DNA of 64,000 nucleotides from Chitinophaga filiformis (GTDB lineage: Bacteria; Bacteroidota; Bacteroidia; Chitinophagales; Chitinophagaceae). The notes under the pieces were generated by a model. It ran no database searches, was not told the DNA's origin, and was given only the letters and a program-made list of their open reading frames with translations. Below are positions 8,464-18,469 of the stretch, in pieces (within the stretch, counting starts at the first letter, position 1; every line of letters begins with the position of its first letter). The position numbers and the translations under genes were made by a program. Location: contig NZ_FNBN01000003.1 in NCBI RefSeq assembly GCF_900102545.1, positions 549,461 through 613,460 on the forward strand, given 5' to 3'.

Positions 8464-10851
8464 ATGCAACAGAAAGTATTAAATACGCGCACAAAACGAG
8501 AGGAACACACGGGCCTCCTGGAAATGATCAGGCATAAATATCAGCCTTACTGGCCTTTATTTGTGATTGCGTCAATAATTTCTTTCTCTATAGCCTATGT
8601 TTATCTGAAATACGCAACTCCACTCTATAAGATATCTTCTACATTATTGATAAAAGAAGATGCCAGGGCTGTGGAAAGCTCTATCATAGAAATGATGGAC
8701 CCCCTGGGATCAGGTAAGAAAATAGAAAATGAAATAGAAATATTGAAGTCCCGTAGTCTGTCCAAGGCTGTTGTAAGGAACCTCAATCTCTATGGAGAAA
8801 TTTTCGAAAGAGGTACCATCCGGGATGTATCTATGTATAAAAGAGCGCCCGTTCAGATTACCTTTCTCGATCCTGACCAGATCAATCCGATGGAAGGCGC
8901 CCTCCTGGACCTGACATATGATTACAGAGGTAAGAAGCTGACCATGGGCGATAAAACTTATCCGCTGAATGATACAGTAACTACTACCCGCTGGGGACGT
9001 ATATTAATAACACCCACTCCGGGTTTTAATCCTGCCAGCCTGCGTGATAAACATCTGTATATACGTATTGCGGGTGAAAAGGCCCTGGCCGGACAATTCC
9101 TCGGTAATCTCAAGATTGCGCCTGCGAATAAACAGGCAAATGTACTCAGACTGGAATATGTTGATGCCGTGCCTCAGAAAGGTATGGATATGCTGAATGA
9201 ACTGATGAGGACATATGACGCGGAATCTATCGAGGATAAGAATAAGACAGCGTCAAAGACAATGTCATTTGTGGAAGACAGGTTACGTATCATTACCGCA
9301 GAACTGAGCCAGGTAGAGGGTCAGATTGAGCGTTATAAAACAGAAGAAGGCATTGTTGATATTGGCGAGCAGGGTAAAATGTTCCTCGCATCCGTAAAGG
9401 AAAATGATGCTCAGCTGAGTGAAGCTGATATGCAATTGTCAACACTGGATGCTGTTGAACAATATGTAAGAAATAAACATTCCGAAGATAACGTGGTACC
9501 TGCTACTATCGGTATCGCAGACCAGACATTACTGGGACTGCTGACCAGGTTGCAGGAAACGGAATTACAGCAGGATAAGCTGCGTAAGACCACCGGTGAG
9601 AACAGTCCGCTGCTGGAAAGCCTGAATGCGCAGGAAGAGAGACTGAGACCGGCAATTATGGACAATATCAGGAGCTTGCGTTCCAACCTGGAATCAGGAA
9701 GGGCAAAGCTGGCTGCTCAGAATGCACGCTTCCGATCACTGCTGAAAGGTGTACCTAATAAAGAAAGGACATTGCTGGAAGTAAGCAGACAACAGGCTAT
9801 CAAAAACAATATCTATACTTTCCTGCTGGAAAAACGTGAAGAGACAGCATTACAATATGCTGCTGCTATCTCCGACAGCCGTATCATTGATCTGGCTGAA
9901 GCAGATACCTTCCCTTTCAGCCCGAAGAAATCCATGGTGATGGCCTTGGCTATCATAGCAGGTCTGGCTGCGGTAGCGGGCTTCATTGCAGTGAAAGATA
10001 TGATGAACAATAAAGTAATGTTCCGGTCAGATATCGAAAAAGGTACTTCTGCACCGATCATTGCCGAGATCATGTTCGACAAAAGTGGTGGTATTGCCAT
10101 CACTGAAGGAAGACGTACACCTGTTGCAGAGCAATTCAGGGCGCTTCGTACTACCCTGTCTTATATCGGTATCAATGGGGATAATAAAACCATCCTGGTC
10201 ACTTCTTCCATCTCCGGTGAAGGAAAGAGTTTCATTGCTGTAAACCTTGGACTGAGCCTTTCACTGACAAAGAAGAAAGTAGTGTTGCTGGAGTTTGACC
10301 TCCGTAAACCGAAAGTAAGTAAGATCCTGAATGTGCCACATCATCCTGGTATCAGTAACTACCTGGCAGGCCATTCTTCACTGAGCGATATTTTAAAACA
10401 GCCAATAGAGAATAACGAATACATGTACCTGCTTTCTGCAGGTGTGATACCACCAAATCCAACCGAGTTGATTTTGAATGGCAGACTTGAACATCTGCTG
10501 GCCACTTTAAGAGCTTCGTTTGACTATATCATTATTGACACAGCTCCGGTGGGACCTGTTACTGACGCACGTTTGCTGGCGCCATATGCTGACGCTACGC
10601 TGTATGTGGTACGTCATGAAAGGACACCGAAGTTCAATCTGAAAATGGTAGAAGACCTGTATGAACAGGGGGACCTCGGCAAGTTGAATATTGTATTCAA
10701 TGGCCTTAAAATGCGTGGACTGCCCGGTTATGCATATGGCTATGGCGGAGGCTATGGTTATGGCAACGGACAGGGATACGGATATGGGTACACAGACGAC
10801 CACAAAAATGGCACTGTAAAAAAGGGACGTTTTACTAAAATTTTTAAATAA
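8464..10851 (+). CDS. Wzc-like polysaccharide co-polymerase / BY-type tyrosine kinase
   Basis: This inner-membrane protein of about 795 aa controls chain length and export. It has TM1 at about 32-50, a Wzz domain, a long periplasmic coiled-coil region (about 240-460, with a GNVR-like end) and TM2 at about 490-510. The cytoplasmic kinase carries Walker A (SSISGEGKSF, about 579-588), Walker A' (LLEFDLRKP, about 607-615) and Walker B (IIIDTAPVG, about 687-695). The tail (about 755-776) is a Gly/Tyr run (YAYGYGGGYGYG), the substrate of autophosphorylation in this family. ATG 8464 is preferred; a GTG at 8455 in the same frame would add three residues. No phosphatase gene is present in the cluster. 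Confidence 0.93.
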   Translation: MQQKVLNTRTKREEHTGLLEMIRHKYQPYWPLFVIASIISFSIAYVYLKYATPLYKISSTLLIKEDARAVESSIIEMMDPLGSGKKIENEIEILKSRSLSKAVVRNLNLYGEIFERGTIRDVSMYKRAPVQITFLDPDQINPMEGALLDLTYDYRGKKLTMGDKTYPLNDTVTTTRWGRILITPTPGFNPASLRDKHLYIRIAGEKALAGQFLGNLKIAPANKQANVLRLEYVDAVPQKGMDMLNELMRTYDAESIEDKNKTASKTMSFVEDRLRIITAELSQVEGQIERYKTEEGIVDIGEQGKMFLASVKENDAQLSEADMQLSTLDAVEQYVRNKHSEDNVVPATIGIADQTLLGLLTRLQETELQQDKLRKTTGENSPLLESLNAQEERLRPAIMDNIRSLRSNLESGRAKLAAQNARFRSLLKGVPNKERTLLEVSRQQAIKNNIYTFLLEKREETALQYAAAISDSRIIDLAEADTFPFSPKKSMVMALAIIAGLAAVAGFIAVKDMMNNKVMFRSDIEKGTSAPIIAEIMFDKSGGIAITEGRRTPVAEQFRALRTTLSYIGINGDNKTILVTSSISGEGKSFIAVNLGLSLSLTKKKVVLLEFDLRKPKVSKILNVPHHPGISNYLAGHSSLSDILKQPIENNEYMYLLSAGVIPPNPTELILNGRLEHLLATLRASFDYIIIDTAPVGPVTDARLLAPYADATLYVVRHERTPKFNLKMVEDLYEQGDLGKLNIVFNGLKMRGLPGYAYGYGGGYGYGNGQGYGYGYTDDHKNGTVKKGRFTKIFK

Positions 10852-10928
10852 CGAGATGTATTCCGCGGGTCACTGAATCTGACGGAACTCATTGAAAACT
10901 ATTACTATTGAAAACTACTCATGTGACT

Positions 10929-10963
10929 GAGGAGGCGAAGCTATGCCAACTTTTATCCTCCTC
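10929..10963 (+). promoter_or_regulatory. Hairpin in the leader before the NusG paralogue
   Basis: GAGGAGG (10929-10935) and CCTCCTC (10957-10963) form a 7-bp GC-rich stem with a 21-nt loop inside the 183-nt gap between the tyrosine kinase and the UpxY-like gene. This is the only gap above 60 bp in the operon after 8464, and a NusG-type elongation factor follows it, so a role as a pause or antitermination element is an attractive inference. Confidence 0.35.
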
Positions 10964-11034
10964 TTCTCCCGCCTTTATACTTTCCACTTTACTTGATAAT
11001 AAGTCATGCTTTATTAACTTTTAAATCCTCTGAA

Positions 11035-11592
11035 ATGGAACAGAAGACACACACGTGGTATGCAGTCTACACTAAACCAAGATGGGAGAAAAAAGTGGCG
11101 GATGCCCTTGTTCGGAAGCAGATCGAAACATACTGCCCAATCAATAAGGTAACGCATCAGTGGAGTGACAGAAAGAAGATTGTGGAAGAGCCCCTTTTTA
11201 AATCGTATGTGTTTGTGCGTATCCCGGAAGACAAAAAAACGCTTGTACGTGAGACAAGTGGAATCGTAAACTTCGTTTACTGGCTGGGTAAACCTGCCAG
11301 TATTCCTGATCATGAGATTGATCTGATCAAACGTTTCCTGCGTGAATATCAGGACGTGGAAGTTGAACGTTTCCCGATACACGAGGATGATCTGATCCGG
11401 ATCACCGCAGGTCCTTTGATGCACCAGCATGGAAGGGTGGTGGAAACAGGCAAGAATACTGTTAAAGCTGTATTGTACAGCATGGGATTCTCGCTGATCG
11501 CTACCGTGAAAACAAGTGATCTGATGGTGCTCAGTAATAACGGTAAAGAGTATGCCGGCGCCGGGAAATTAGGCGTTGGAAATCCTATTTAA
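11035..11592 (+). CDS. UpxY-like NusG-family transcription antiterminator
   Basis: The 185-aa protein has an N-terminal NGN domain (WYAVYTKPRWEKKVADAL near the start; SYVFVRIP at about 55-65) and a C-terminal KOW-like domain (about 122-160, ITAGPLMHQHGRVVE). In Bacteroides, UpxY proteins bind RNA polymerase in the leader of their own capsule operon and prevent premature termination; RfaH is the enterobacterial counterpart. Here the gene is third in the operon, before the sugar-nucleotide genes. The start was placed at ATG 11035, which gives the canonical N-terminus; an upstream TTG at 10993 in frame is unlikely. The next gene follows after 19 bp. Confidence 0.9.
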   Translation: MEQKTHTWYAVYTKPRWEKKVADALVRKQIETYCPINKVTHQWSDRKKIVEEPLFKSYVFVRIPEDKKTLVRETSGIVNFVYWLGKPASIPDHEIDLIKRFLREYQDVEVERFPIHEDDLIRITAGPLMHQHGRVVETGKNTVKAVLYSMGFSLIATVKTSDLMVLSNNGKEYAGAGKLGVGNPI

Positions 11593-11611
11593 AATATCAA
11601 CTCTGAACACT

Positions 11612-12631
11612 ATGCTACACGTATTATTATGTGGAGGGTCGGGAACCCGTCTCTGGCCGCTATCCAATAAACAGACGCCAAAGCAACTGCTGCCGTTATT
11701 TGACGGACAGAGTTTATTACAACTCACATGGGTGCGTAACAGTACCTTCTGTGAAAGTGTAATGGCTGTCGTAAATGAACAGCAGTCTGAAATGGTGTCG
11801 AAGCAACTGGGTGAAGCAGGTGCTCAGCATGTACAGATGATGGAAGAGCCTGTGGGGCGTAATACTGCAGCTGCAATCGCATTAGCTGCATTCTCCGCAA
11901 CACCTGAAACTATTCTCCTCATCACGCCGGCAGACCATCTTATAGGTACGCCTGACCTGTACGCAGAAACAATAAAGAAAGCAGAGGAACTGGCTGCAGA
12001 AGGACATCTGGTAACGATCGGACTTCAGCCTGCCTACCCTGAAACAGGATATGGTTACATCCAGTATACGGGCTACGATGTAGTGCGCTTCACGGAAAAG
12101 CCAAATAAAGTGACTGCTGAAGCGATGCTGCAGAGCGGGGACTACTTATGGAACAGCGGCATCTTCTGCGGTAAAGCAGGCGTATTGTTACAGCAACTGC
12201 TGGAACATGCTCCTGAGATCTATACAGCAGCGGCAGAAGCGGCACTGATCTGGAAAGAGACCGGTTCTATTCCGCTGACAGCAATGGAAGCTATTCCTTC
12301 TGACAGTATTGACTACGCTGTGCTGGAGAAAAGCAATATTGTAAAGGTGGTGCCAAGCGCTATGCAATGGAGCGATGTAGGTGGTTATGAAGCCCTGGCA
12401 GAAGCCCTGGCAAGTCATTACCGCTATAGCAATCACCAGGCGGTATTTATAGAGAGCGATCCTGTAAACAGCATGGTGATAGGAAAAGATAAACTGGTAG
12501 CATTAGTGGGCGTCGAAAATGTGGTGGTAGTGAATACTCCCGAAGTGCTGCTGATCTTACAGAAAGGAAAGGGACAGGAAGTAAAACAACTGCATCAGTG
12601 GGTAAAGGAGAACAGGCCTGAACTGCTATAA
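11612..12631 (+). CDS. manC: Mannose-1-phosphate guanylyltransferase
   Basis: The 339-aa nucleotidyltransferase makes GDP-mannose from mannose-1-phosphate and GTP, the precursor of GDP-fucose. The N-terminal signature GGSGTRLWPLS and PKQLLPL are present, followed by ITPADHLI and the sugar-binding FTEKPNK with a YLWNSGIF motif. It is the short form: the cupin-type phosphomannose isomerase domain of bifunctional enzymes (about 470 aa) is absent, so the isomerase must be encoded elsewhere. ATG 11612 is the natural start; a TTG at 11576 would overlap the previous gene. It works with gmd and fcl in this operon. Confidence 0.93.
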   Translation: MLHVLLCGGSGTRLWPLSNKQTPKQLLPLFDGQSLLQLTWVRNSTFCESVMAVVNEQQSEMVSKQLGEAGAQHVQMMEEPVGRNTAAAIALAAFSATPETILLITPADHLIGTPDLYAETIKKAEELAAEGHLVTIGLQPAYPETGYGYIQYTGYDVVRFTEKPNKVTAEAMLQSGDYLWNSGIFCGKAGVLLQQLLEHAPEIYTAAAEAALIWKETGSIPLTAMEAIPSDSIDYAVLEKSNIVKVVPSAMQWSDVGGYEALAEALASHYRYSNHQAVFIESDPVNSMVIGKDKLVALVGVENVVVVNTPEVLLILQKGKGQEVKQLHQWVKENRPELL

Positions 12632-12646
12632 ACAATATTCAACCGT

Positions 12647-13588
12647 ATGCAACTTAACGATAAGATCTATATAGCCGGACACCGTGGTATGGTGGGCGGT
12701 GCGATCAGCAGAAGACTGACAACACTGGGATATCAGAACCTGATAACGAGAAGCTCCGCAGAACTGGACCTCCGTTCACAGGCTGACGTGAATGAATTTT
12801 TCAGCAAAGAGAAACCGGACTATGTGTTCCTGGCTGCTGCCAAAGTAGGTGGCATCCATGCTAATAATACTTATCGTGCAGAATTCCTGTACGATAACCT
12901 CATGATGGAAACCAACATCATCCACGCTGCCTGGAAGCATGGCGTTAAAAAGCTCATGTTTCTTGGTAGCTCTTGTATTTATCCTAAAATGGCCCCCCAG
13001 CCATTACAGGAAAGCAGCCTGCTGACAGGCCCCCTGGAACCAACCAACGAACCTTATGCTATTGCTAAAATAGCGGGTATCAAATTATGCGAAGCATACC
13101 GTGATCAGTATGGTTGCAACTATATCAGTGTGATGCCAACCAACCTCTATGGCATCGGCGATAATTATCACCCTGAAAATTCACACGTGTTACCGGCATT
13201 GATCCGTCGCTTTCATGAAGCGAAGGAAGCCAGACAACCCAGTGTAACTGTATGGGGAAGTGGTACACCTAAACGTGAATTCCTCTTTGCAGACGACCTG
13301 GCAGCTGCCTGTGTATTCCTGATGTTACATTATGATGAGAAAGAACTGGTGAACATCGGAACAGGAGAAGATCTGACCATACGCGAACTGGCAGAGACGG
13401 TGAAAGAGGTGGTATGTTATGAAGGTGATATCGTTTTTGATACTTCAAAGCCTGATGGTACGCCCCGTAAGCTGATGGATGTATCAAAGCTGCACAAACT
13501 CGGATGGAAACATAGCGTGGAGCTGAAAGAAGGACTGGTACAGGCTTATGCCGACTTCCTTCATAAAAAGCACATGGTTGCACTATAA
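12647..13588 (+). CDS. fcl: GDP-L-fucose synthase
   Basis: The 313-aa short-chain dehydrogenase/reductase carries out the last step of GDP-L-fucose synthesis (epimerisation and NADPH reduction of GDP-4-keto-6-deoxymannose). The NADP-binding motif [11 protein letters not shown] is at about residues 10-20, and GSSCIYPK is at about 106-113. The catalytic Tyr and Lys lie in EPYAIAK (about 135-141), and [12 protein letters not shown] is typical of the family. It follows manC after 15 bp. The gmd gene that makes its substrate is two genes downstream, with ugd in between. Confidence 0.95.
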   Translation: MQLNDKIYIAGHRGMVGGAISRRLTTLGYQNLITRSSAELDLRSQADVNEFFSKEKPDYVFLAAAKVGGIHANNTYRAEFLYDNLMMETNIIHAAWKHGVKKLMFLGSSCIYPKMAPQPLQESSLLTGPLEPTNEPYAIAKIAGIKLCEAYRDQYGCNYISVMPTNLYGIGDNYHPENSHVLPALIRRFHEAKEARQPSVTVWGSGTPKREFLFADDLAAACVFLMLHYDEKELVNIGTGEDLTIRELAETVKEVVCYEGDIVFDTSKPDGTPRKLMDVSKLHKLGWKHSVELKEGLVQAYADFLHKKHMVAL

Positions 13589-13618
13589 ATAAGATTTCAA
13601 AACAGCGTCTCAATCTTA

Positions 13619-14971
13619 ATGCACATGAAAGCAATTGTAATTGGAACAGGATATGTAGGGCTGGTTACCGGCGCCTGTCTCGCGGAAGTAGGTACGCAGG
13701 TGGTTTGCGTGGATGTTAATGCAGAAAAGATCAACAACCTTCAGAAAGGTATTTTACCTATTTATGAACCAGGTCTCGAAGAGATCGTTACCCGTAACTA
13801 TAACAATGGGCGTCTGGCTTTCAGCACCAATCTTGCTGAAGTGATTCCCGGTGCAGATATCGCTTTCATTGCTGTAGGCACACCTCCGGGTGAAGATGGC
13901 AGCGCCGATCTGCAATATGTATTGCAGGTTGCGAAAGAGATCGGTACATATATGACGGACTACCTGGTAGTGGTAACAAAGAGCACTGTTCCGGTAGGTA
14001 CTGCTGTAAAGGTGAACAGGGAGATCAAACAGGCGATGCTGAACAGGAATGCACTGATTGATTACGACGTGGCATCCAATCCTGAGTTCCTGAAAGAAGG
14101 TGCTGCTGTACAGGACTTCATGAAACCTGACCGTATCGTCGTAGGTGTGAATACTGACAAGGCAAAAGAAATGCTGGAACGTCTGTATCATCCATTCCTG
14201 CTGAATGGCCGTCCTATTATCTTCATGGACATTGCTTCCGCAGAAATGACCAAGTATGCGGCGAACGCGATGCTGGCAACAAAAATTTCCTTCATCAACG
14301 ATATCGCCAACCTGTGCGAACTGGTAGGTGCTGATGTGAATAAGGTGCGTAAAGGTATTGGTAGTGATGCCAGGATCGGTAACGCCTTTATCTATCCGGG
14401 TATCGGTTATGGTGGCTCCTGCTTCCCTAAAGATGTAAAAGCCTTAGTGCAGACAGGTAAAGAATATGGTCACGGATTACGTATCCTGGAAGCTGTGGAA
14501 GCAGTGAACAATGATCAGAAAAAAGTATTGTTCGGTAAGGTCAGCAGGCACTTCGATGGTATGCTGAAAGGTAAAACTTTCGCTGTATGGGGCCTGTCTT
14601 TCAAACCAGCTACTGATGATATGCGTGAAGCATCCAGCCTGGTACTGATAGAGTCGCTCCTGGAAGCCGGCGCTAATGTACAGGTGTTCGACCCTGTAGC
14701 GATGCATGAAGCGAAGAAAACACTGGGCAATAGCGTTAAATGGTGTAATGACATGTATGCTGCCGCAGAAGGTGCAGATGCCGTATTGCTGGTAACAGAA
14801 TGGAATGAGTTCCGTTTGCCTGACTGGACACGTGTAAAACAATTATTGAAAGCCCCTGTTGTATTTGACGGCAGGAATATATATGATAACGTATATCTTG
14901 AGAAGAATGGTTTCACCTGCTACAGCATTGGTGTATCTCAACCGGCAGTAAGCGTACTCTCCGGAAGTTAA
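13619..14971 (+). CDS. ugd: UDP-glucose 6-dehydrogenase
   Basis: The 450-aa enzyme oxidises UDP-glucose to UDP-glucuronate with two NAD+. The N-terminal Rossmann motif is GTGYVGLV (about 9-16), followed by the family motifs YEPGLEE and AVGTPPGEDGSADL. The catalytic cysteine is Cys268 in GGSCFPKD, preceded by FIYPGIGYG. The C-terminal UDP-binding domain includes WGLSFKPATDDMREA. The start is MHMK at 13619, but the second ATG (13625) gives a more usual N-terminus. Its presence predicts glucuronic acid, or a sugar derived from it, in the polymer. Confidence 0.95.
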   Translation: MHMKAIVIGTGYVGLVTGACLAEVGTQVVCVDVNAEKINNLQKGILPIYEPGLEEIVTRNYNNGRLAFSTNLAEVIPGADIAFIAVGTPPGEDGSADLQYVLQVAKEIGTYMTDYLVVVTKSTVPVGTAVKVNREIKQAMLNRNALIDYDVASNPEFLKEGAAVQDFMKPDRIVVGVNTDKAKEMLERLYHPFLLNGRPIIFMDIASAEMTKYAANAMLATKISFINDIANLCELVGADVNKVRKGIGSDARIGNAFIYPGIGYGGSCFPKDVKALVQTGKEYGHGLRILEAVEAVNNDQKKVLFGKVSRHFDGMLKGKTFAVWGLSFKPATDDMREASSLVLIESLLEAGANVQVFDPVAMHEAKKTLGNSVKWCNDMYAAAEGADAVLLVTEWNEFRLPDWTRVKQLLKAPVVFDGRNIYDNVYLEKNGFTCYSIGVSQPAVSVLSGS

Positions 14972-15007
14972 TCATATTCCCCACTTATCTTAAAAAAATT
15001 ATTTTGT

Positions 15008-16105
15008 ATGAAAGTTGCTTTAATCACCGGTGTAAATGGACAGGACGGCGCATACCTGGCAGAACTACTGCTTGAAAAGGGGTATATGGTACACGGTGTA
15101 AAACGCCGTGCCTCATTGCTGAACACTGACAGGATCGATCACCTCTATCAGGATCCTCATGCTGAGAATGTACGTTTCAAACTGCACTACGGCGATATGA
15201 CCGACAGTACTAACCTGATTCGTATCATCCAGGAAACACAACCTGACGAGATCTATAACCTCGCAGCAATGAGCCATGTAAAAGTGAGTTTTGATACACC
15301 GGAATATACTGCCAATGCAGACGGTATCGGTACCCTCCGTTTACTGGAAGCATTGCGTATTTTAAAGCTGGAGAAGAAGACAAAAATCTATCAGGCAAGT
15401 ACTTCAGAATTGTATGGCTTGGTGCAGGAAGTACCGCAGAGAGAAACCACTCCTTTCTATCCGCGTAGCCCTTATGCCGTAGCGAAGTTATATGCATACT
15501 GGATTACAGTGAACTACAGAGAGGCATATGGTATGTTTGCCTGCAACGGTATCCTGTTCAACCATGAAAGCCCGCTGCGTGGTGAGACTTTCGTAACCCG
15601 TAAGATCACCCGTGCTGTTGCTGCCATCGCATTGGGTTTACAGGATAAGCTGTACCTGGGTAACCTGGATGCCCGCCGCGACTGGGGACATGCAAAAGAT
15701 TATGTTGAGGCAATGTGGAGGATCCTGCAACAGGATACACCGGAGGATTATGTGATAGCAACAGGTATCACTACGCCGGTACGCGAATTTGTACGTATGG
15801 CCTTTAACGAGCTGGGTATAGAACTGAAATTTGAAGGCAAGGGTGTGGAGGAAGTTGCATATGTGAGTGCCTGCCGCAACAAGGAATATATTCTGCCAAT
15901 CGGCAAACAGGTATTAGCCGTGGATCCTGCTTACTTCCGTCCTACTGAAGTAGAACTGCTGATAGGCGATCCAACAAAAGCAAAGACGAAATTAGGCTGG
16001 GAACCGAAATATGACCTGCAGGAGCTGGTAAGTGAGATGGTAACCTGCGACGTGGAACTATTCAGAAAGGACAATAAAACACAGTGGGAACAACTGGCAG
16101 GATAA
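15008..16105 (+). CDS. gmd: GDP-mannose 4,6-dehydratase
   Basis: The 365-aa SDR enzyme converts GDP-mannose to GDP-4-keto-6-deoxymannose, the committed step to GDP-L-fucose. The cofactor motif is [10 protein letters not shown] (about 8-17), followed by [28 protein letters not shown] and the catalytic YAVAK motif (about 157-161). [17 protein letters not shown] is diagnostic for GMD. It lies 36 bp after ugd in the same operon. The length is normal for the family. Confidence 0.95.
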   Translation: MKVALITGVNGQDGAYLAELLLEKGYMVHGVKRRASLLNTDRIDHLYQDPHAENVRFKLHYGDMTDSTNLIRIIQETQPDEIYNLAAMSHVKVSFDTPEYTANADGIGTLRLLEALRILKLEKKTKIYQASTSELYGLVQEVPQRETTPFYPRSPYAVAKLYAYWITVNYREAYGMFACNGILFNHESPLRGETFVTRKITRAVAAIALGLQDKLYLGNLDARRDWGHAKDYVEAMWRILQQDTPEDYVIATGITTPVREFVRMAFNELGIELKFEGKGVEEVAYVSACRNKEYILPIGKQVLAVDPAYFRPTEVELLIGDPTKAKTKLGWEPKYDLQELVSEMVTCDVELFRKDNKTQWEQLAG

Positions 16106-16129
16106 GGGCTTGCTTTGCCGAAATGCGTT

Positions 16130-17446
16130 ATGCGAGTAAAAGTTTTTAATCAGCTATCTAGCAATCCGAAGTACACCAAAACGTTAGAGTGGGTTAAACT
16201 GGTTACCATGACCGGTTTCGCCCAGGTTTTTGTACAGGGTATCAGTCTTATAAGTGGTATCCTTGTGATACGTATGCTGGAACCCGAAGAGTACGCGTTG
16301 TATACCCTTGGCAATACCATGCTGGGTACGATGACGGTACTGGCTGACGGGGGGATTTCAACAGGGGTGATGTCGCAGGGGGGAAAGGTCTGGCTCGACC
16401 GTACCAAACTAGGTACTGTGATGGCTACGGGAATGGACCTGAGACGGAAATTCGCCGTAGGCAGCTTACTGGTATCCGTGCCGGTACTGCTGTACCTGAT
16501 GCGGCACCACAACGCCAGTTGGCTGATGTCGGTGCTGATCATCCTCTCACTTATTCCATCCTTCTTTATGGCGTTGTCCGGCACTTTGCTGCAGATAGCG
16601 CCTAAGCTGCGACAGGACATCGGCCCCTTGCAAAGGAACTCAGTCATACTGAATGTTGGCAGGCTATTATTACTTGCGCTGACCATTTTTATTTTCCCAT
16701 GGGCGTTTGTAGCCATCCTGGCTGCAGGTCTTCCGCAGATATGGGGTAACTTCAATCTCCGGAAGATCTCTGCCGGTTATGCAGACTGGCATCAGAAGCC
16801 AGACCCGCAGATCCGCACAGAGATCCTGAAGATGGTGAGAAGGTTACTGCCAATGGGTATTTATACATGTCTTTCGGGACAGATCACCATCTGGCTGATC
16901 TCTATCTTCGGAACAACAAGGGGAGTAGCCCAACTGGGTGCACTGGACAGGCTATCTATGGCGCTTAGCTTTATTACGATATTATTTGGTACCCTTATCT
17001 TACCGAGGTTTTCCCGGTTGCCGAATAACTCAGGTCTGTTATTGCGGCGTTTCTTACAGATCCAGGCAGGGCTGCTTGTCATGAGCGCCTGTATCGTTCT
17101 GACTGTCTGGTTATTCTCTACACAGATCCTGATGATCCTTGGGCCCAATTATTCCGGGCTGACGAAAGAGGTGGTACTGAAGATCATTATCAGTTGTCTC
17201 GGGATTATCTCTACTTCCACTTTTTCTCTTTTTACCAGCAGAAGCTGGGCTATTAATCCATTCATTTCAATTCCTGTCAGTATTGCTTCTATAGCGTTGG
17301 GTGTTGCATTCATTGATATCTCTTCCCTGCGCGGGGTACTGGGACTTAACATCATGATACAACTGATCCAGGTAACGATGAACGTTACTTATACGCTGAT
17401 CAAGATCCGCAGGACGAACAACTCAACATTACCTACAGAAATTTAA
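16130..17446 (+). CDS. Wzx-type oligosaccharide flippase
   Basis: This integral membrane protein of about 438 aa has about 12 hydrophobic segments spread along its length. The N-terminal pattern FAQVFVQGISLISGILVIRM, then LEPEEYALYTLGNTMLG, is typical of the polysaccharide transport (PST/MATE) family that flips lipid-linked repeat units across the inner membrane. ATG 16130 was chosen; a TTG at 16115 lies in the same frame. Genes on both sides follow within 25 bp. The family call is firm; the substrate is inferred from the neighbours. Confidence 0.85.
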   Translation: MRVKVFNQLSSNPKYTKTLEWVKLVTMTGFAQVFVQGISLISGILVIRMLEPEEYALYTLGNTMLGTMTVLADGGISTGVMSQGGKVWLDRTKLGTVMATGMDLRRKFAVGSLLVSVPVLLYLMRHHNASWLMSVLIILSLIPSFFMALSGTLLQIAPKLRQDIGPLQRNSVILNVGRLLLLALTIFIFPWAFVAILAAGLPQIWGNFNLRKISAGYADWHQKPDPQIRTEILKMVRRLLPMGIYTCLSGQITIWLISIFGTTRGVAQLGALDRLSMALSFITILFGTLILPRFSRLPNNSGLLLRRFLQIQAGLLVMSACIVLTVWLFSTQILMILGPNYSGLTKEVVLKIIISCLGIISTSTFSLFTSRSWAINPFISIPVSIASIALGVAFIDISSLRGVLGLNIMIQLIQVTMNVTYTLIKIRRTNNSTLPTEI

Positions 17447-17458
17447 TAAGGATATTAT

Positions 17459-18469
17459 ATGAATTATTACTATCAGGTAGAAGGATTACTTCGGAACAAT
17501 ATCGGAGACGTACTTCAGGGAATGGTCGCCAAAGACCTGTTGCCTGAAGGTTCGAAGGTAGCTGACAGGGAAGCGCTGGCTGACCTGGCAAGTAACGAAA
17601 AAGGAATGCTGATAGCCAATGGCTGGTACATGCATTCCTTTAAGAAGTTTCCTGCACCAGATAATATCACACCTGTATACGCAGCTGTACACATCGCTAA
17701 TTCTGCCCTGCTGGCAGATGCCGGCGTAAGAGAGCATTTCAGGAAACACGCACCTATCGGTTGCCGTGATAACAAAACATTGCAATTGCTGCTGGGCTGG
17801 GGCATTCCTGCTTATTATTCCAGCTGTCTGACCATCACTGCAAAGGCTCGCGGTCGGGTTACCAACAACCCTGACGGAGATGTGCTGCTGGTAGATAACG
17901 TAGACCATCCGGTGCCTGATGCTGTATTCAATAAGCTGGAAACTTTACTGGGTAAGAAGCTCGTAAGGATCTCCCACGACCCGCCTGATACATCAGGTGA
18001 TATCGAATCGTATGCAAAGGTTTCTGAGGAGCACATGAACCACCTGCTGGCTACTTACTGCAAGGCTTCACTGGTACTGACGACCAAGATCCATTGTGCA
18101 TTGCCATGCCTGGGTATGGGGGCTAACGTGAAGCTGATCCATCCGAATCCATCTGATCCCCGCCTGGCAACAGTAGCGGAGTTCATCGATATCATTTCCT
18201 ACAAAGAGATCCTGGAAAGGACTAACATGGATAGTTCTCCTGTGAATAAAGCCGCGCTGGAAAAGAGAAGACAATTCCTGCTGGAACTGGTAGCTGATTC
18301 TATAAAAGAAGGCGCTAATGCTGTACAGGCATCCGGCAAAATGAAATACCGTTTGATCAGGGCTAAAGCTGCCCTGATGTCGAAGCTGTACCGCCTTGGT
18401 GTGGTATTGTCTTACCGTGTTGGATTTGCAAAGGATAAGATTGAAAGAGTATATGGCGCAGGCTTCTGA
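17459..18469 (+). CDS. Polysaccharide pyruvyltransferase family protein
   Basis: The 336-aa soluble protein fits the polysaccharide pyruvyl transferase family, which transfers pyruvate from phosphoenolpyruvate to a sugar as a ketal. Visible family features are NNIGDVLQGMVAKDLLP at the start, PIGCRDNKTLQLL in the middle (about 100-112) and LVLTTKIHCALPCLGMG at about 203-219, where the family's conserved [ST]-x-x-H-x-x-x-[PL] segment lies. Its presence predicts an acidic pyruvylated residue in the exopolysaccharide. The 3' end overlaps the next glycosyltransferase start by 17 bp, indicating translational coupling. Confidence 0.8.
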   Translation: MNYYYQVEGLLRNNIGDVLQGMVAKDLLPEGSKVADREALADLASNEKGMLIANGWYMHSFKKFPAPDNITPVYAAVHIANSALLADAGVREHFRKHAPIGCRDNKTLQLLLGWGIPAYYSSCLTITAKARGRVTNNPDGDVLLVDNVDHPVPDAVFNKLETLLGKKLVRISHDPPDTSGDIESYAKVSEEHMNHLLATYCKASLVLTTKIHCALPCLGMGANVKLIHPNPSDPRLATVAEFIDIISYKEILERTNMDSSPVNKAALEKRRQFLLELVADSIKEGANAVQASGKMKYRLIRAKAALMSKLYRLGVVLSYRVGFAKDKIERVYGAGF

